A stretch of DNA of 64,000 nucleotides from an uncultured Bacteroidales bacterium (GCA_947302205.1 CAMYVD010000005.1:1-64000); one strand, 5' to 3'; shown: positions 38,424-49,604, numbered from the stretch's first letter. A program made the numbers and translations. Notes: generated from the sequence alone by a model not told the origin.

Positions 38424-39704
38424 ATGAAAGGCATTAAATTCAGACTGATTGTGATGAACTTCCTGATCTTTGCCGTTTGGGGAGCTTATCTTTGTTCTTT
38501 GGGCATCTATTTGGGCCGCATCGGCATGGGTGCCAACATCGGAAAGTTCTTCGCCATCCAAGGCATCGTATCGTTGTTCATGCCCGCCCTGATGGGCATC
38601 GTGGCCGACCGTTGGATCCCCGCGCAAAAACTGCTCGGCATCTGCCATTTCCTCGCCGCCATCTTTATGGCCTTAGCGGGTTACATGGGAATGAAATACG
38701 GCACTGACATCAAGTTCGGGCAACTGTTCCCGTATTACGCCTTGAGCGTGGCTTTCTTCATGCCGACCATCGCCCTGGGCAACTCAGTGTCATACAATGC
38801 CTTGAACCAAGCCGGTCTGGATACCGTGAAGGCCTTCCCTCCTATCCGTGTGTTCGGCACCATCGGTTTCATCCTCTCCATGTGGATCGTCAACTTCACA
38901 GGTTTCAAGGATAATTACATGCAGTTGTTCGTTTCTTCCGTTTGGGGCATCATCCTTGGCTTCTACTCGTTTACCCTGCCGAACTGCCCCGTCAACAAGA
39001 ACGTGGAAAGCAAGTCGTTCATTGACACCTTCGGTCTGCGCGCCTTCGCCCTCTTCAAGGAATCCAAGATGTGCGTATTCTTCATCTTCTCCTTCCTTCT
39101 CGGCATGTGCCTGCAAGTGACCAATGGTTTCGCCACCCCATACCTCGACGCTTTCGGAGCCGATCCTCAATATGCCAACGCCTTCGCCGTGAAGAACAAT
39201 GTGTTCCTCTCCTCCATCTCACAGGTATCGGAGACCCTTTGCATCCTTCTGATCCCCTTCTTCCTGAAGCGGTTCGGTATCAAGAAAGTAATGCTCATCG
39301 CCTTTGTGGCTTGGGCTTTGCGTTTCTTCTTCCTGGGTGCGGGCAGCCCCACCGGCTTCGGTCTCGTGTTGCTGATCCTCTCCATGATCGTTTATGGTGT
39401 GGCTTTCGATTTCTTCAACATCAGCGGATCGCTCTTTGTGGACCAAAACACTGACGTCAGCATCCGTTCGAGCGCGCAAGGCGTCTTCATGATGATGACC
39501 AACGGCCTCGGTGCAACCATCGGTTCACTCTGCGCCCAAGCGATCGTTAACCATTTCGTGTTCAACCCGTCCATGGCCGACCCGACCTTCGACGTGATGA
39601 ACGGCTGGTCAACGGCTTGGTACGTGTTTGCAGCCTTTGCCCTTGTGGTAGGCATCTTGTTTGCGGTATTGTTTAAGTATAAACACGTACCGGAGAAGCA
39701 ATGA
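38424..39704 (+). CDS. MFS nucleoside transporter (NupG/XapB-like)
   Basis: [43 protein letters not shown]; upstream of thyA. Confidence 0.85.
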   Translation: MKGIKFRLIVMNFLIFAVWGAYLCSLGIYLGRIGMGANIGKFFAIQGIVSLFMPALMGIVADRWIPAQKLLGICHFLAAIFMALAGYMGMKYGTDIKFGQLFPYYALSVAFFMPTIALGNSVSYNALNQAGLDTVKAFPPIRVFGTIGFILSMWIVNFTGFKDNYMQLFVSSVWGIILGFYSFTLPNCPVNKNVESKSFIDTFGLRAFALFKESKMCVFFIFSFLLGMCLQVTNGFATPYLDAFGADPQYANAFAVKNNVFLSSISQVSETLCILLIPFFLKRFGIKKVMLIAFVAWALRFFFLGAGSPTGFGLVLLILSMIVYGVAFDFFNISGSLFVDQNTDVSIRSSAQGVFMMMTNGLGATIGSLCAQAIVNHFVFNPSMADPTFDVMNGWSTAWYVFAAFALVVGILFAVLFKYKHVPEKQ

Positions 39705-40528
39705 AGCAATACTTAGAGTTATTACAGTACATCCTTGACCACGGCCATCAGAAAGGCGACCGCACCGGCACCGGCACCATCAGCGTGTTCGGCTACCAGA
39801 TGCGATTCGACCTCTCCGAGGGATTTCCTTTGGTAACCACCAAAAAGGTTCACCTGAAATCCATCATCTACGAGTTGCTATGGCTTCTCAAAGGCGACAC
39901 CAACATCCAGTATCTGCACGACCATAAAGTCAGCATCTGGGATGAATGGGCTGACGCCAATGGCGACCTCGGTCCCGTTTACGGTGCCCAATGGCGCAAC
40001 TGGAACGGCGAAGGTATCGACCAGATCAAAGAGGTGGTGGAGAGCATCAAGACCAACCCAAACAGCCGCCGACACATCGTCACAGCTTGGAATCCGAGCG
40101 TATTGCCCGACGAGCATGAAAAGAATTTTGCCGCCAACGTCGCCGCTGGAAAAGCCGCTTTACCCCCTTGCCATGCCTTCTTCCAGTTCTACGTGGCTGA
40201 TGGCAAGCTCTCATGCCAGCTCTACCAGCGAAGTGCCGACGTGTTCCTCGGCGTGCCGTTCAACATCGCCTCCTACGCCCTCCTCACCATGATGATGGCT
40301 CAGGTTTGTGGTCTGAAACCCGGTGAATTCGTCCATACCTTTGGCGATGTCCACATCTACAACAACCTCATCGAGCAGGTGAAGACCCAGTTGGCTAGAA
40401 CGCCGCGACCGTTGCCCACCATGCTACTTAACCCGGAAGTCACAGACCTTTTTGATTTCAAATACGAGGATTTCAAGCTTGAGAATTACGATCCCTGGCC
40501 GGCTATCAAGGGAGAGGTGTCGGTTTAG
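39701..40528 (+). CDS. thyA: Thymidylate synthase
   Basis: [69 protein letters not shown]. Confidence 0.97.
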   Translation: MKQYLELLQYILDHGHQKGDRTGTGTISVFGYQMRFDLSEGFPLVTTKKVHLKSIIYELLWLLKGDTNIQYLHDHKVSIWDEWADANGDLGPVYGAQWRNWNGEGIDQIKEVVESIKTNPNSRRHIVTAWNPSVLPDEHEKNFAANVAAGKAALPPCHAFFQFYVADGKLSCQLYQRSADVFLGVPFNIASYALLTMMMAQVCGLKPGEFVHTFGDVHIYNNLIEQVKTQLARTPRPLPTMLLNPEVTDLFDFKYEDFKLENYDPWPAIKGEVSV

Positions 40529-40556
40529 GAGACAGAAGACAGAAGACAGAAGTAAG
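40529..40556 (+). repeat. Short GACAGAA(GA) repeats 5' of folA
   Basis: gagacagaagacagaagacagaagtaag read directly. Confidence 0.6.
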
Positions 40557-40567
40557 AATTTTGAGAT

Positions 40568-41059
40568 ATGATGCTATCTATTATCGTGGCCATGGCCAAA
40601 AACCGCGCCATCGGCAAAGACAACCAGCTAATTTGGCACAACAGCAACGACCTGAAGCATTTCAAGCAGGTGACCACAGGACATACCGTCATCATGGGCT
40701 ATAACACTTGGCAATCGCTGCCTGGGCAGAAGGCCTTGCCCCATCGCCGCAACATCATCATCTCCACCCGTTTGGAACAAGCGCCGGAGGGCTTTGAGCT
40801 TGCCAGTTCCATTGCAGAAGCCATTAATATGGTTCAAGACGAGGAGGAAGTCTTCATCATGGGAGGCGGCATCATTTACGAGCAATTCCTTCCCAAAGCC
40901 GACAGGCTCTATCTCACCCGCATCGACAAGGCGTTTGAAGCCGACACCTACTTCCCTTACATCAATTTTGAAAATTGGGATTTGATTGATCTGGAAGTCA
41001 TTGATGACGACCCTCAGGTGGATTATTCCTACCGGTTTGAGATTTGGGAGAAGAAGTAA
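40568..41059 (+). CDS. folA: Dihydrofolate reductase
   Basis: LSIIVAMAKNRAIGKDNQLIWH, GHTVIMGYNTWQSLP, VFIMGGGIIYEQFLPKADRLYLTRI. Confidence 0.95.
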   Translation: MMLSIIVAMAKNRAIGKDNQLIWHNSNDLKHFKQVTTGHTVIMGYNTWQSLPGQKALPHRRNIIISTRLEQAPEGFELASSIAEAINMVQDEEEVFIMGGGIIYEQFLPKADRLYLTRIDKAFEADTYFPYINFENWDLIDLEVIDDDPQVDYSYRFEIWEKK

Positions 41060-41084
41060 GAAGACAGAATTCAGAAGACAGCAT

Positions 41085-41117
41085 AAAAAAAGACGGAACC
41101 CGAATCGGATTCCGTCT
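41085..41117 (-). terminator. Terminator hairpin AGACGGAA..CCGAATCGG..TTCCGTCT between convergent folA and C10 peptidase gene
   Basis: Strong stem, flanking A7 (T7 on minus strand). Confidence 0.75.
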
Positions 41118-41147
41118 TCTGTTTTCTGACTACAGTCTTCCGGATTC

Positions 41148-43733
41148 TTAACGAATCACAGAGACTTTCTCGAGGGTCTCGCCATTAGCGGTAACCACCT
41201 TCACCATGTAAAGACCGGCGTCAACACCACTCAGGTTGACCACAGCGCTATTGCCTTCGCAAGCCTGGCTATAAACCAACTGACCGATGGTGTTGTAAAC
41301 CATCACATGCTGGATGCCTTCAGCCTCAATGGTAAAGCTGTCTTTAGCAGGATTGGGATAGATGCTGACATTTCCGGCGAGGTGCTCTTCAACGCCTACA
41401 TGTTCGGAATCATAGTAAACCTTCACAAAATACTCATTGCCATACATTGACTTGGCAGGAGCGGCAAAGCAGTTGATAGTGTTATAGAAGGCTACCACTC
41501 TGTAGTAGTACCAATTGCCAGATTCCAGAGCTTTGGTCTCCTTAAATTCTGTAGTGGCTGCTGAGGCAAGTTTGGCGCGTTCCCACTCACCATCCTCATT
41601 CTTCCTTCTGTAAATATAATAGGCGCTCAGACCTTCGTTGTCTTCAGGATGTTCCCAAGTAATGATCGGTTTACCGTTGTTTTGGGTACGGTACCATTCG
41701 TTTCTTGCGGAATTGCAGCCTTCGCCAGCGGTTGCACACACCTCATTTGACATCGGTGATTCACCACCATCGGTAAGATAGCAGATCTGATAGCAATGGC
41801 CGCCAATAGCAGGAGCCTCGTCTACATATTCAGTTCCTTGAACCAAAGCGCAGAGCAAGCCATCACGGTATACATTGGTGCCGAAATCGGTCTTACCGGC
41901 AGCCCAAGTCAGGACGATATTGTCACCATCATTGGAAGCGAACACTTCTGCCGGAACCTGAGTAGGAGCTGCATTGCCACAGCCGTTGTTACCCATGTAC
42001 AACACACCTTCCGGAATATCGTCGGAATTGCCACTGTATTCATAAACCACAGCACCTGTAGAATCCTTGATCTTGAAGGTCAGGCTAACATTCGATGAAC
42101 CTTGCTTCCATGCAAATGAAACTCTGCCAAGAGTCACATTCATGTTATAAGTCGTAGGATTGTTGCTTGTCATGGTAAAGGCATCGATTTGGCGACCGGC
42201 ACCGTCATAGGCGATAAGAGTGCCGCTCATCCAACCGGACATGTTCGTTGACGTTCCGATGATCTTCCATTCACAGGTGGGGCCGAACGACTCTGTAGCC
42301 ACACCGGCAGCGCCTTTAACGCCTTCTTTCATGGCATACACCCTGTACTCGAAGGTGCTGAAGCAAGGAACGTTTTCGTCCACAAAGCTCATGCTTGCGC
42401 CAGGAGTTGGGTTGTCAACGGTATAGATCACCTTGCCGTCTCTGGTCACAACCATCTGATCGAGAGCCGAAACGTTCTGGTTGTTCATCGTCTTGGTGGG
42501 GTTGGTCCAAGTGATGGTAGCCTGCTGGGCAACATCGCTAGTCTTCACAGCAGTAACATTGGAAGGAGCCTGAACCGTGTTGTTATAGACATAGGTAGGA
42601 ACGTAGTTGAAGATAGCAGCTGCTGATGATGAATATTCGATAGCGTCAACAGCATAAAAGTCATCGTCAGAACCACTCCAACCGAAATTGAAGCTGATGA
42701 AATCGTCCTCATCATAGCCGTCGGCAACGAAAGCGTGGCCGCCACCTTCGCCTTGGCCTGAATAGTACACCGGACGGCCAAGGTCAAACTCAGCTTTCAA
42801 CATGGCAACCCAGTTGGTCAATGAATAGGAACTTCTTTGCTTTTGCTGGCAAAAGTCATAATCGAAATAGTTGGCCATGGCAGGAGGTACTTGGGCGGAA
42901 TATGATCCACTACCATCCCAGTCGTAAGTCATATCCACGGACACGCCGCAGTGATACATCAACAGAGCCACAGCTTCAATCTGTTCCTGTGTTGCGCCGT
43001 TCAAAGTGTTCGGCATCAGATCCCATTGGTAAGTGGTAGCACCGAAGTTGGCTTGCTGGACACCATAGTCATAATAAGTAGGACCATAACCATAGCAGTG
43101 ATAGGAATGGCTGCCCTCACCCTGAATCGGGTGATTCCAATATTTCATCACCTGGCTCATGGCTGTGGCAACGCAACCTGCATAGCAGCGGCCACCGGCA
43201 CCAGCGTGTCCGCCTTGTGTGGCTGGTGCATAAAGGTTGTAAGGGCTGTTCTGATTCCACTTGGTCTGTACGAGAGGGCCAACCTTACCGCCCCTGTTGC
43301 TGCTGAGTCGGCCGCAGTTTTCCAACGAAACCCATTGAGCGGCAATTTCAGGAGTAGCTGAGATGTTCTTCTCGATGGCATAGCTGATACTGTTTTTGTA
43401 AGTCTCAAGCATGTACATGGCACCATTGTATGGATTGCTGGCGTCGAATGGACCATTGTTTGAATAGCCAAGGATTGGACGCACATTATCCGATGCGGCA
43501 ACAATAACAAAGCCTTCGTTTCCCTTGTTGAAAACGTAAGCGCATGGAACGCCGTTGTCTGACGACACTGTATAATACAGCTGCAGGTCAACGCTTCTGG
43601 TCTGTTCAGTTTTCGCTTGGAGGAACTTTTGTCCCAGCGACTTAGCCGTATTCACATCGACTGGACCTGCAAAAGCGGTTCCAACGCCGATCATAGCGGC
43701 AACGGCCAAAATAAATAACTTTTTCATTTTCAT
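41148..43733 (-). CDS. C10 (streptopain-like) peptidase with T9SS type A sorting domain
   Basis: GGRCYAGCVATAMSQVMKYW and GGGHAFVADGYDEDDFISFNFGW; C-terminal IYPNPAKDSFTIEAEGIQHVMVYNTIGQLVY. Confidence 0.92.
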   Translation of the reverse strand: MKMKKLFILAVAAMIGVGTAFAGPVDVNTAKSLGQKFLQAKTEQTRSVDLQLYYTVSSDNGVPCAYVFNKGNEGFVIVAASDNVRPILGYSNNGPFDASNPYNGAMYMLETYKNSISYAIEKNISATPEIAAQWVSLENCGRLSSNRGGKVGPLVQTKWNQNSPYNLYAPATQGGHAGAGGRCYAGCVATAMSQVMKYWNHPIQGEGSHSYHCYGYGPTYYDYGVQQANFGATTYQWDLMPNTLNGATQEQIEAVALLMYHCGVSVDMTYDWDGSGSYSAQVPPAMANYFDYDFCQQKQRSSYSLTNWVAMLKAEFDLGRPVYYSGQGEGGGHAFVADGYDEDDFISFNFGWSGSDDDFYAVDAIEYSSSAAAIFNYVPTYVYNNTVQAPSNVTAVKTSDVAQQATITWTNPTKTMNNQNVSALDQMVVTRDGKVIYTVDNPTPGASMSFVDENVPCFSTFEYRVYAMKEGVKGAAGVATESFGPTCEWKIIGTSTNMSGWMSGTLIAYDGAGRQIDAFTMTSNNPTTYNMNVTLGRVSFAWKQGSSNVSLTFKIKDSTGAVVYEYSGNSDDIPEGVLYMGNNGCGNAAPTQVPAEVFASNDGDNIVLTWAAGKTDFGTNVYRDGLLCALVQGTEYVDEAPAIGGHCYQICYLTDGGESPMSNEVCATAGEGCNSARNEWYRTQNNGKPIITWEHPEDNEGLSAYYIYRRKNEDGEWERAKLASAATTEFKETKALESGNWYYYRVVAFYNTINCFAAPAKSMYGNEYFVKVYYDSEHVGVEEHLAGNVSIYPNPAKDSFTIEAEGIQHVMVYNTIGQLVYSQACEGNSAVVNLSGVDAGLYMVKVVTANGETLEKVSVIR

Positions 43734-43759
43734 TTGTATTGGTTAATAATTAAAACAAT

Positions 43760-46039
43760 TTATTCCATTACAGTCACCTTGCGGATGATGGTACCTTCCG
43801 CGCAGTCAAACTTCACAAGATACATGCCAGAGCCAAGCGCCTTCATGTTGATCACGCTCCTCTCGCCTTCGACAAGCTCTTCATAAACCTTCTGTCCGAC
43901 AAGATTATAAACAGTCACCGAGACCAATGCTTCGGCTTCAATCGTCAAGTCTCCAGAAGTGGGGTTAGGATAAATGCGGGCCTCCTTTTGGTTATCGCCA
44001 ATCGTCAAAGGAACCGTCACCATCACGTAATCCACCTCATCGGGGGTAATGGCGGGATTCGATTCACAAGCGGAGCTGTATGCCGTCACCTTATAATAGA
44101 AGGTAACTTCCCTAACAGCGTCAAGGTACTCATGCACATTACCGTCAACAGAGGCTATTTCGGTATATACCTCACCATCTTCGCTTCTGTAAATCTTGAA
44201 CTTGGAAGGAGTATAGTCGCATTGCCAGGTGAGCAACGCACCGCCATCCGCCACGGCACCCGTAAATTCAGTAGGTGCGGTGCAGCTTGGGCAGTCATTG
44301 TAGCCTGAATAGATGGTACCGCTCAACTGATTCGATGAGCCCGTAAAGCTATACGCCTGCTGATTTGCCGAGTTCTTCAGCGTGATGGTCAGTGATGGGA
44401 CTTCTGTTGCCGGGGCCTTCCATACGAGAGTGAAGTCGCCTTCTGGGAATTGAACCTTAAGGCTCAATGGCGATGCAGAAGTCATGGTTATCTCCTCGAA
44501 AACAGTACCGTTGGCACTCACAACCTGAAGCGCACCTTCATTCCAGCCCTGGAAGTTCGTGGTCTGGCACACAAATTTCCATGTGCAACTTGGACCAACG
44601 ACCACGGCTTTTGAGAATTCCTCCCATTCCAGGTTATAGTTCTCACCGACAATCGTGTACCTGTAGCTTCCATATTCGGAAACCTCATCCTGGAAAGCGA
44701 TCTGCTCGCCTGGGGTTGGGTTGTTGTAGGTTTGGATCACCGTACCGTTACGTCTCAACTCAATCTTCGTAATGGATGCAAGATCGGCACCCGACACGGA
44801 GACGGATGGCACCGTAAACGACACATTGACCGTCTTGGTAAGGGCATCAGCCACACCGACTTCAAGCGTCTCGATCGCCGGAACCATGGCATCGTAGATG
44901 TAATCAGGAAGAATGTTAAACACAGCCCTTTGATACAAATTGAAGTTGCCATTACCGGTATTCAAGGCATCAATCTGGTAATAGGTATTTTGGTAGGAAC
45001 CGCTCCATCCCCAGTTGAAATGGAACATGCGGTTGTTGTTGTAGCCATCGAGATTGAAAGCGTGGCCGCCATCAGTGTCAGAACCGGCATAAACAAAAGG
45101 AATGCCACGGTCCAACTGTGCGATCAGCATATCTTCCCATTGTGTTTTCGAATAGGAATCACGGGACTTCATGTTGGCGCAAGCGCCATATCTGAAATAA
45201 TCGATCAATGCCGGACCGACATCTTCCGTATGAGCGCCACTGCCACCGGGTGCAAAATCCATATCCACGGCAATACCACAATGATACATCAACAGAGCCA
45301 CAGCCAAAGCGGCATCATTGGCTTGTGAACCAAGCTGGTTAGGCATAATTGCCCAGTTATAAGTCGCCTCCCCGAAATTGGCCGACAAGGTGGCGCCATT
45401 GCCAGGATAGGAACTGGTATTGTAGGAATGTTCACCCACGCCGGTCTCAGGCCAATTCCAGAACTTCATCACTTGGCTCATCGAGCAAGCCACGCAGCCT
45501 GCATAGCAGTGATTGTTGGTCCAATAGCTGCTGCATGCCGGAGCGTAGTAGTTGTAAGGCCAACCCTGATCCCAAGTGGTTGTCAACAGAGGATTCACAG
45601 CCTTTTCCATTCGGGTTCTGGAAGTAACGCCCTCCTTCCCCACCAGATACCATTCTTCGGCAATCTCAGCGTCCATGGGCAGATTGTTGTCGATGGCATA
45701 CTGGATCTGACGAGCATAAAAGCCAAGATAGTAACGCAATCCCTCAGGGATATTGTTCGGATCGAAAGCCTGATCCTCGGAATAGCCAAGAATGGGATGT
45801 GCACGGTCGTCGGCAGCTACCACAACATAACCGTGTTCATGATTGAAGATGTAAAGTGCGTCAACGCCAGCCTCAGTGGCTTGAGTGTAAGCCAACGAAA
45901 GATCGGCGGACTTCTGTCCCAACGTGTGCCTAACGTAGTTCTGGCCATAGTTTTTGGCCATGTTCACATCAATGGGCGCAGCAAAGGCAATGCTCGTACA
46001 GAGTGCCAATGCGAGCCAAAGTAAAGATAGTTTTTTCAT
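43760..46039 (-). CDS. C10 (streptopain-like) peptidase with T9SS type A sorting domain, tandem paralogue
   Basis: NHCYAGCVACSMSQVMKFW and DGGHAFNLDGYNNNRMFHFNWGW; C-terminal IYPNPTSGDLTIEAEALVSVTVYNLVGQKVY. Confidence 0.92.
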   Translation of the reverse strand: MKKLSLLWLALALCTSIAFAAPIDVNMAKNYGQNYVRHTLGQKSADLSLAYTQATEAGVDALYIFNHEHGYVVVAADDRAHPILGYSEDQAFDPNNIPEGLRYYLGFYARQIQYAIDNNLPMDAEIAEEWYLVGKEGVTSRTRMEKAVNPLLTTTWDQGWPYNYYAPACSSYWTNNHCYAGCVACSMSQVMKFWNWPETGVGEHSYNTSSYPGNGATLSANFGEATYNWAIMPNQLGSQANDAALAVALLMYHCGIAVDMDFAPGGSGAHTEDVGPALIDYFRYGACANMKSRDSYSKTQWEDMLIAQLDRGIPFVYAGSDTDGGHAFNLDGYNNNRMFHFNWGWSGSYQNTYYQIDALNTGNGNFNLYQRAVFNILPDYIYDAMVPAIETLEVGVADALTKTVNVSFTVPSVSVSGADLASITKIELRRNGTVIQTYNNPTPGEQIAFQDEVSEYGSYRYTIVGENYNLEWEEFSKAVVVGPSCTWKFVCQTTNFQGWNEGALQVVSANGTVFEEITMTSASPLSLKVQFPEGDFTLVWKAPATEVPSLTITLKNSANQQAYSFTGSSNQLSGTIYSGYNDCPSCTAPTEFTGAVADGGALLTWQCDYTPSKFKIYRSEDGEVYTEIASVDGNVHEYLDAVREVTFYYKVTAYSSACESNPAITPDEVDYVMVTVPLTIGDNQKEARIYPNPTSGDLTIEAEALVSVTVYNLVGQKVYEELVEGERSVINMKALGSGMYLVKFDCAEGTIIRKVTVME

Positions 46040-46085
46040 TGTTATTTGTAATTTTCTTTTGGCGTTATTTTAATTTACAAGGTGA

Positions 46086-46093
46086 CAAAAATA
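46086..46093 (-). promoter_or_regulatory. Candidate -7 box TATTTTTG for C10 peptidase gene
   Basis: Matches TAnnTTTG about 47 bp upstream of the start. Confidence 0.45.
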
Positions 46094-46121
46094 CGATTTT
46101 TTTCACAAAAACAATGACTTT

Positions 46122-47387
46122 TTAGGTTTTTTGTTCCTTTTTCTTTGCTGCAGGAAACAGTATGTTATTGAGAATGAGTCGATAACCAGGGGAATTGGGA
46201 TACATGTCGAGTTCCGTCGGCGGATCGCCCACCAGATGACGGTAATCCTCTGGATCGTGGCCGCCAAGGAACGTCCAGAAGCCATTGCCAAAGTTGCCGT
46301 GGATATACCTATCTTCTTCAAAAGCCGCATTGTCGCCCAGCACGACGACACTTGGTTTGACAAAGGCCTTCCTGAATGCGGTAGTCTGCCCCATAAAACC
46401 TTTGATGAGCCTCTCGTGGCATTGGGTCAGCATGGTAGGTACCGGATCCCATTTGGCCGAGAAATCAAACAGTAGGAAAAAGTCATTGCTTTCCTTGACG
46501 TTCCTAATGCGAATCTGTGGAATATCAATATTGGAAACCTCATATTCCTGAGGATTGGTGGACACGCTGAAGTCAGTGAAGGCAAAGCAGTTGTCATAGT
46601 TGAGCCGTTGCGGGTCCCCGGGACGGATGGGGTCGCCGTCAAACATATACTCGCAAATATCCAGTCCTTCAGCAGCCAAGGCAATGTCGTAACTGTCAGG
46701 TGCGGAACACATGGCGAACATATAGCCGCCACCGGCCACAAACTCCCTGATTTTCTTGGCTACGGCCAACTTCAGTTGCGACACTTTCTTGAACCCCCAT
46801 CGAGCCGCAGTGGCCTCTTGCAACTTGACATCCTCCTGATACCACGGATAGTTATGGTACCTGGCCCAAAACTTGCCATACTGCCCAGTAAAATCTTCAT
46901 GGTGAAGGTGCAACCAGTCATACGAAGGCAACAAGCCTTGCAGCACTTCGTCGTCATACACTATGTCGTAAGGTATTTCAGCGTAGGTCAGCACAAGGGT
47001 CACGGCATCATCCCAAGGAAGTGAATTCTTGGGGGCATACACGGCCACCTTGGGCGCCTTCTGCAGCTTCATCTCGTCCATATTGACACCAGGGTCGGCA
47101 ATCTGAGCCAAGATGGCATCAGCTTGTGCATCGGCAATGACCTGATACGACACATTGCGCATCTTGCATTCCCGTTCAAACATCTCATGATACGGAATAA
47201 GGTAGCTGCCCCCCTTGTAGTTCAGCAGCCAACTGATTTCCACCTCGCGTTGGAGCACGAAAAAAGCCACGCCGTATGCTTTCAGATGGTTGGTCTGGGT
47301 GTTATCCATGGGAATAAGCAAGTACGCCGCCTTCGCCGAAAAAGCGAAAAGCAACAAGACGAGGGTCAACAGAAGGTGTTTCTTCAT
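46122..47387 (-). CDS. Conserved secreted Bacteroidetes protein of unknown function
   Basis: Signal peptide MKKHLLLTLVLLLFAFSAKA at 47387, with a -7 box immediately upstream. Confidence 0.65.
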   Translation of the reverse strand: MKKHLLLTLVLLLFAFSAKAAYLLIPMDNTQTNHLKAYGVAFFVLQREVEISWLLNYKGGSYLIPYHEMFERECKMRNVSYQVIADAQADAILAQIADPGVNMDEMKLQKAPKVAVYAPKNSLPWDDAVTLVLTYAEIPYDIVYDDEVLQGLLPSYDWLHLHHEDFTGQYGKFWARYHNYPWYQEDVKLQEATAARWGFKKVSQLKLAVAKKIREFVAGGGYMFAMCSAPDSYDIALAAEGLDICEYMFDGDPIRPGDPQRLNYDNCFAFTDFSVSTNPQEYEVSNIDIPQIRIRNVKESNDFFLLFDFSAKWDPVPTMLTQCHERLIKGFMGQTTAFRKAFVKPSVVVLGDNAAFEEDRYIHGNFGNGFWTFLGGHDPEDYRHLVGDPPTELDMYPNSPGYRLILNNILFPAAKKKEQKT

Positions 47388-47408
47388 TGCATCAAACGAT
47401 AAAACTTG

Positions 47409-47416
47409 CAAAGATA
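47409..47416 (-). promoter_or_regulatory. Candidate -7 box TATCTTTG
   Basis: Matches TAnnTTTG 21 bp upstream of the revised start at 47387. Confidence 0.5.
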
Positions 47417-47526
47417 CACTTTTTTTCAATGGACCGTTGTCGAAAATAATTCATTGAATAATCATCGAAAAAGTGCTTGTTCGAGCAGATTAACGGATAT
47501 TTTTGGACCCTCATAGTCATTTTGAA

Positions 47527-48273
47527 ATGAAACAGCGAAAAAAAAGCATCAACAAAGGCCTTATCGTGCTCAACAAAGGAGAACGCATTGCTGTCATCAG
47601 CTTGCTGACCCTCATCGCCATTCTATTGGCTTTCAGCGTTTTCAGACCCGTCATAAAGCTTACCAAAAAAGAGAGAATGGCTTTCCACAACCTGGATTCG
47701 CTGATAGCCATTCAAGAGGAAGCGCTTCGCAAAGAACGACAAGAAGCGGAGCAAAAGGCCAACACCGTTACCACGACAAAACAAGAGCCCGAAAAGCCCA
47801 AGGCAACCTATCACGACAGCAAACCGAAAACCTCGCAACATTCTGGAAGCGAGCGTAAAAGCTATCCAAAAGAAACTAAAAGCATCCCGATTTTGGACCT
47901 CAATCAAGCCGATTCAACGGCCTTGGTAGCCTTGCCTCAAATCGGCGAAGTCATGGCGAGCCGCATTCACCGCTACAGAAGCCGACTTGGGGGCTTTGTC
48001 AGCATGGAACAGCTCTACGAAATCAAAGGCATGGACACCGCTCGATTTGAAGCGATTAAACCTTATATCGTACTGGAAGCCAACGAGATCACAAAAATCA
48101 ACGTCAACCAAGATGAGTTCAAGGCCTTATTGCGTCATCCCTACCTTGAGTACGAGCAGGTGAAAGCCATCGTCAACCACCGTGAACGGAAAGGATTCAT
48201 CAAGGATTGGACGCAACTCGAAAGCATCATCGGCGAGGCCAATCCCCTCTTAAAGGAATACGTTGGCTACTAA
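47527..48273 (+). CDS. Helix-hairpin-helix (ComEA-like) protein with N-terminal TM
   Basis: DLNQADSTALVALPQIGEVMASRIHRYRSRLGGF; second HhH INVNQDEFKALLRHPYLEYEQVKAIVNHRER. Confidence 0.8.
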   Translation: MKQRKKSINKGLIVLNKGERIAVISLLTLIAILLAFSVFRPVIKLTKKERMAFHNLDSLIAIQEEALRKERQEAEQKANTVTTTKQEPEKPKATYHDSKPKTSQHSGSERKSYPKETKSIPILDLNQADSTALVALPQIGEVMASRIHRYRSRLGGFVSMEQLYEIKGMDTARFEAIKPYIVLEANEITKINVNQDEFKALLRHPYLEYEQVKAIVNHRERKGFIKDWTQLESIIGEANPLLKEYVGY

Positions 48274-49604
48274 AGCAATCCTGTGACAAAGATAACGGCA
48301 ATGGCCAACGGAGCCAGATACCTGATAATGAAGAAGATAATACCCTTGATGGACATCTTGAGGCCTCCACCATTGGTGATTTCCTCGAAAAATGCCGATT
48401 TGCCCAAAATCCAGCCCACAAAGAGCACGATGAAGAACGCTACTATTGGCAGCAGTATCTTGGCGGAAAGGAAGTCGAGACTATTGAAGAGCGACATACC
48501 GGCAATGGTGAAACTGGATCCATCCTTGAGGCTCAAGGAAGCGAAGATGCCCAACACCGCGCAACCGGCAGCGGCAATGACCGTAGCCCAATGGCGAGAC
48601 AAATGCAATTCCTCAACAAAATAGGCTACGATGACTTCAAGCAGTGAGATCGTGGAGGTCAGCGCCGCCACGGCCAGGAGCACAAAGAAGATGACGCAGA
48701 AGAAATAACCTCCGGCCATCTGATTGAAAATCATCGGCAACGTACAAAAAACCAAACCCATTCCCTCTTTTGGACTGACACCGAAAGAGAAGGCTGCCGG
48801 AAAGATGACGATACCCGCCAGCACAGCCACCAAGGTATCTGACAAGGTGACTGAAAGCGCCGTAGACACCAAGTTGTCATCCTTTTTGATATAAGATCCG
48901 TAGGTAATCAACACGCCCATACCCATGCTGAGCGAGAAAAACACCTGTCCCAGAGCACTGATCAGCACGGAGCCCGTAATCTTGGAGAAGTCGGGATGAA
49001 ACAAGAAGCGTAATCCTTCTTTTGCACCAGGCAAAGTCATGGACCGGACGCCCAAAACAATGAGAATGACCAGCAACAAGGGCATCAACACCTTGGAATA
49101 CTTCTCAATGCCGTTTGCGACACCTCTAAACACCACAAACGCCGTGATAAAGATAAAGATGCTCTCCCAGAGGACATTTCTCCAACCCATATTATGGAAG
49201 TCACCGAAATCCTTTTCAATAGTGGCCAGATCCTTGCCTTGAAATTGGTTTCCGACAGCTTTGACGATATACTCCAAGGTCCAACCAGCTATCGTGCAAT
49301 AGAAAGCCATAATGATAAAGGCGCAAAATACGCCCATATAGCCAATGGCCGGCCATGCCGATTTGGGTTTCAACGTCCTGAACGCACCAATGGGATTCTT
49401 CTGTGTCCGTCGGCCGATAATCAACTCGCTCAACATCACAGGGACGCCCAAGCACAACACAATCAACAAATAAACCAGCAGAAACGCTCCGCCGCCATTG
49501 TTTCCCAACTCACAGGGGAACCTATAAATATTGCCCAAGCCTACAGCCGATCCCGCTGCTGCAGCAATCACGCCGAGCTTTGAACCAAATCCGTCACGAT
49601 TCAT
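48270..49604 (-). CDS. Sodium-dependent transporter, NSS family
   Basis: SKLGVIAAAAGSAVGLGNIYRFPCELGNNGGGAFLLVYLLIVLCLGVPVMLSEL. Confidence 0.93.
   Translation of the reverse strand: MNRDGFGSKLGVIAAAAGSAVGLGNIYRFPCELGNNGGGAFLLVYLLIVLCLGVPVMLSELIIGRRTQKNPIGAFRTLKPKSAWPAIGYMGVFCAFIIMAFYCTIAGWTLEYIVKAVGNQFQGKDLATIEKDFGDFHNMGWRNVLWESIFIFITAFVVFRGVANGIEKYSKVLMPLLLVILIVLGVRSMTLPGAKEGLRFLFHPDFSKITGSVLISALGQVFFSLSMGMGVLITYGSYIKKDDNLVSTALSVTLSDTLVAVLAGIVIFPAAFSFGVSPKEGMGLVFCTLPMIFNQMAGGYFFCVIFFVLLAVAALTSTISLLEVIVAYFVEELHLSRHWATVIAAAGCAVLGIFASLSLKDGSSFTIAGMSLFNSLDFLSAKILLPIVAFFIVLFVGWILGKSAFFEEITNGGGLKMSIKGIIFFIIRYLAPLAIAVIFVTGLL

Noticed and set aside
46122-47387. Asparagine synthetase B annotation that I associate with similar proteins
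   Set aside because: No synthetase motifs visible; secreted protein of unknown function.
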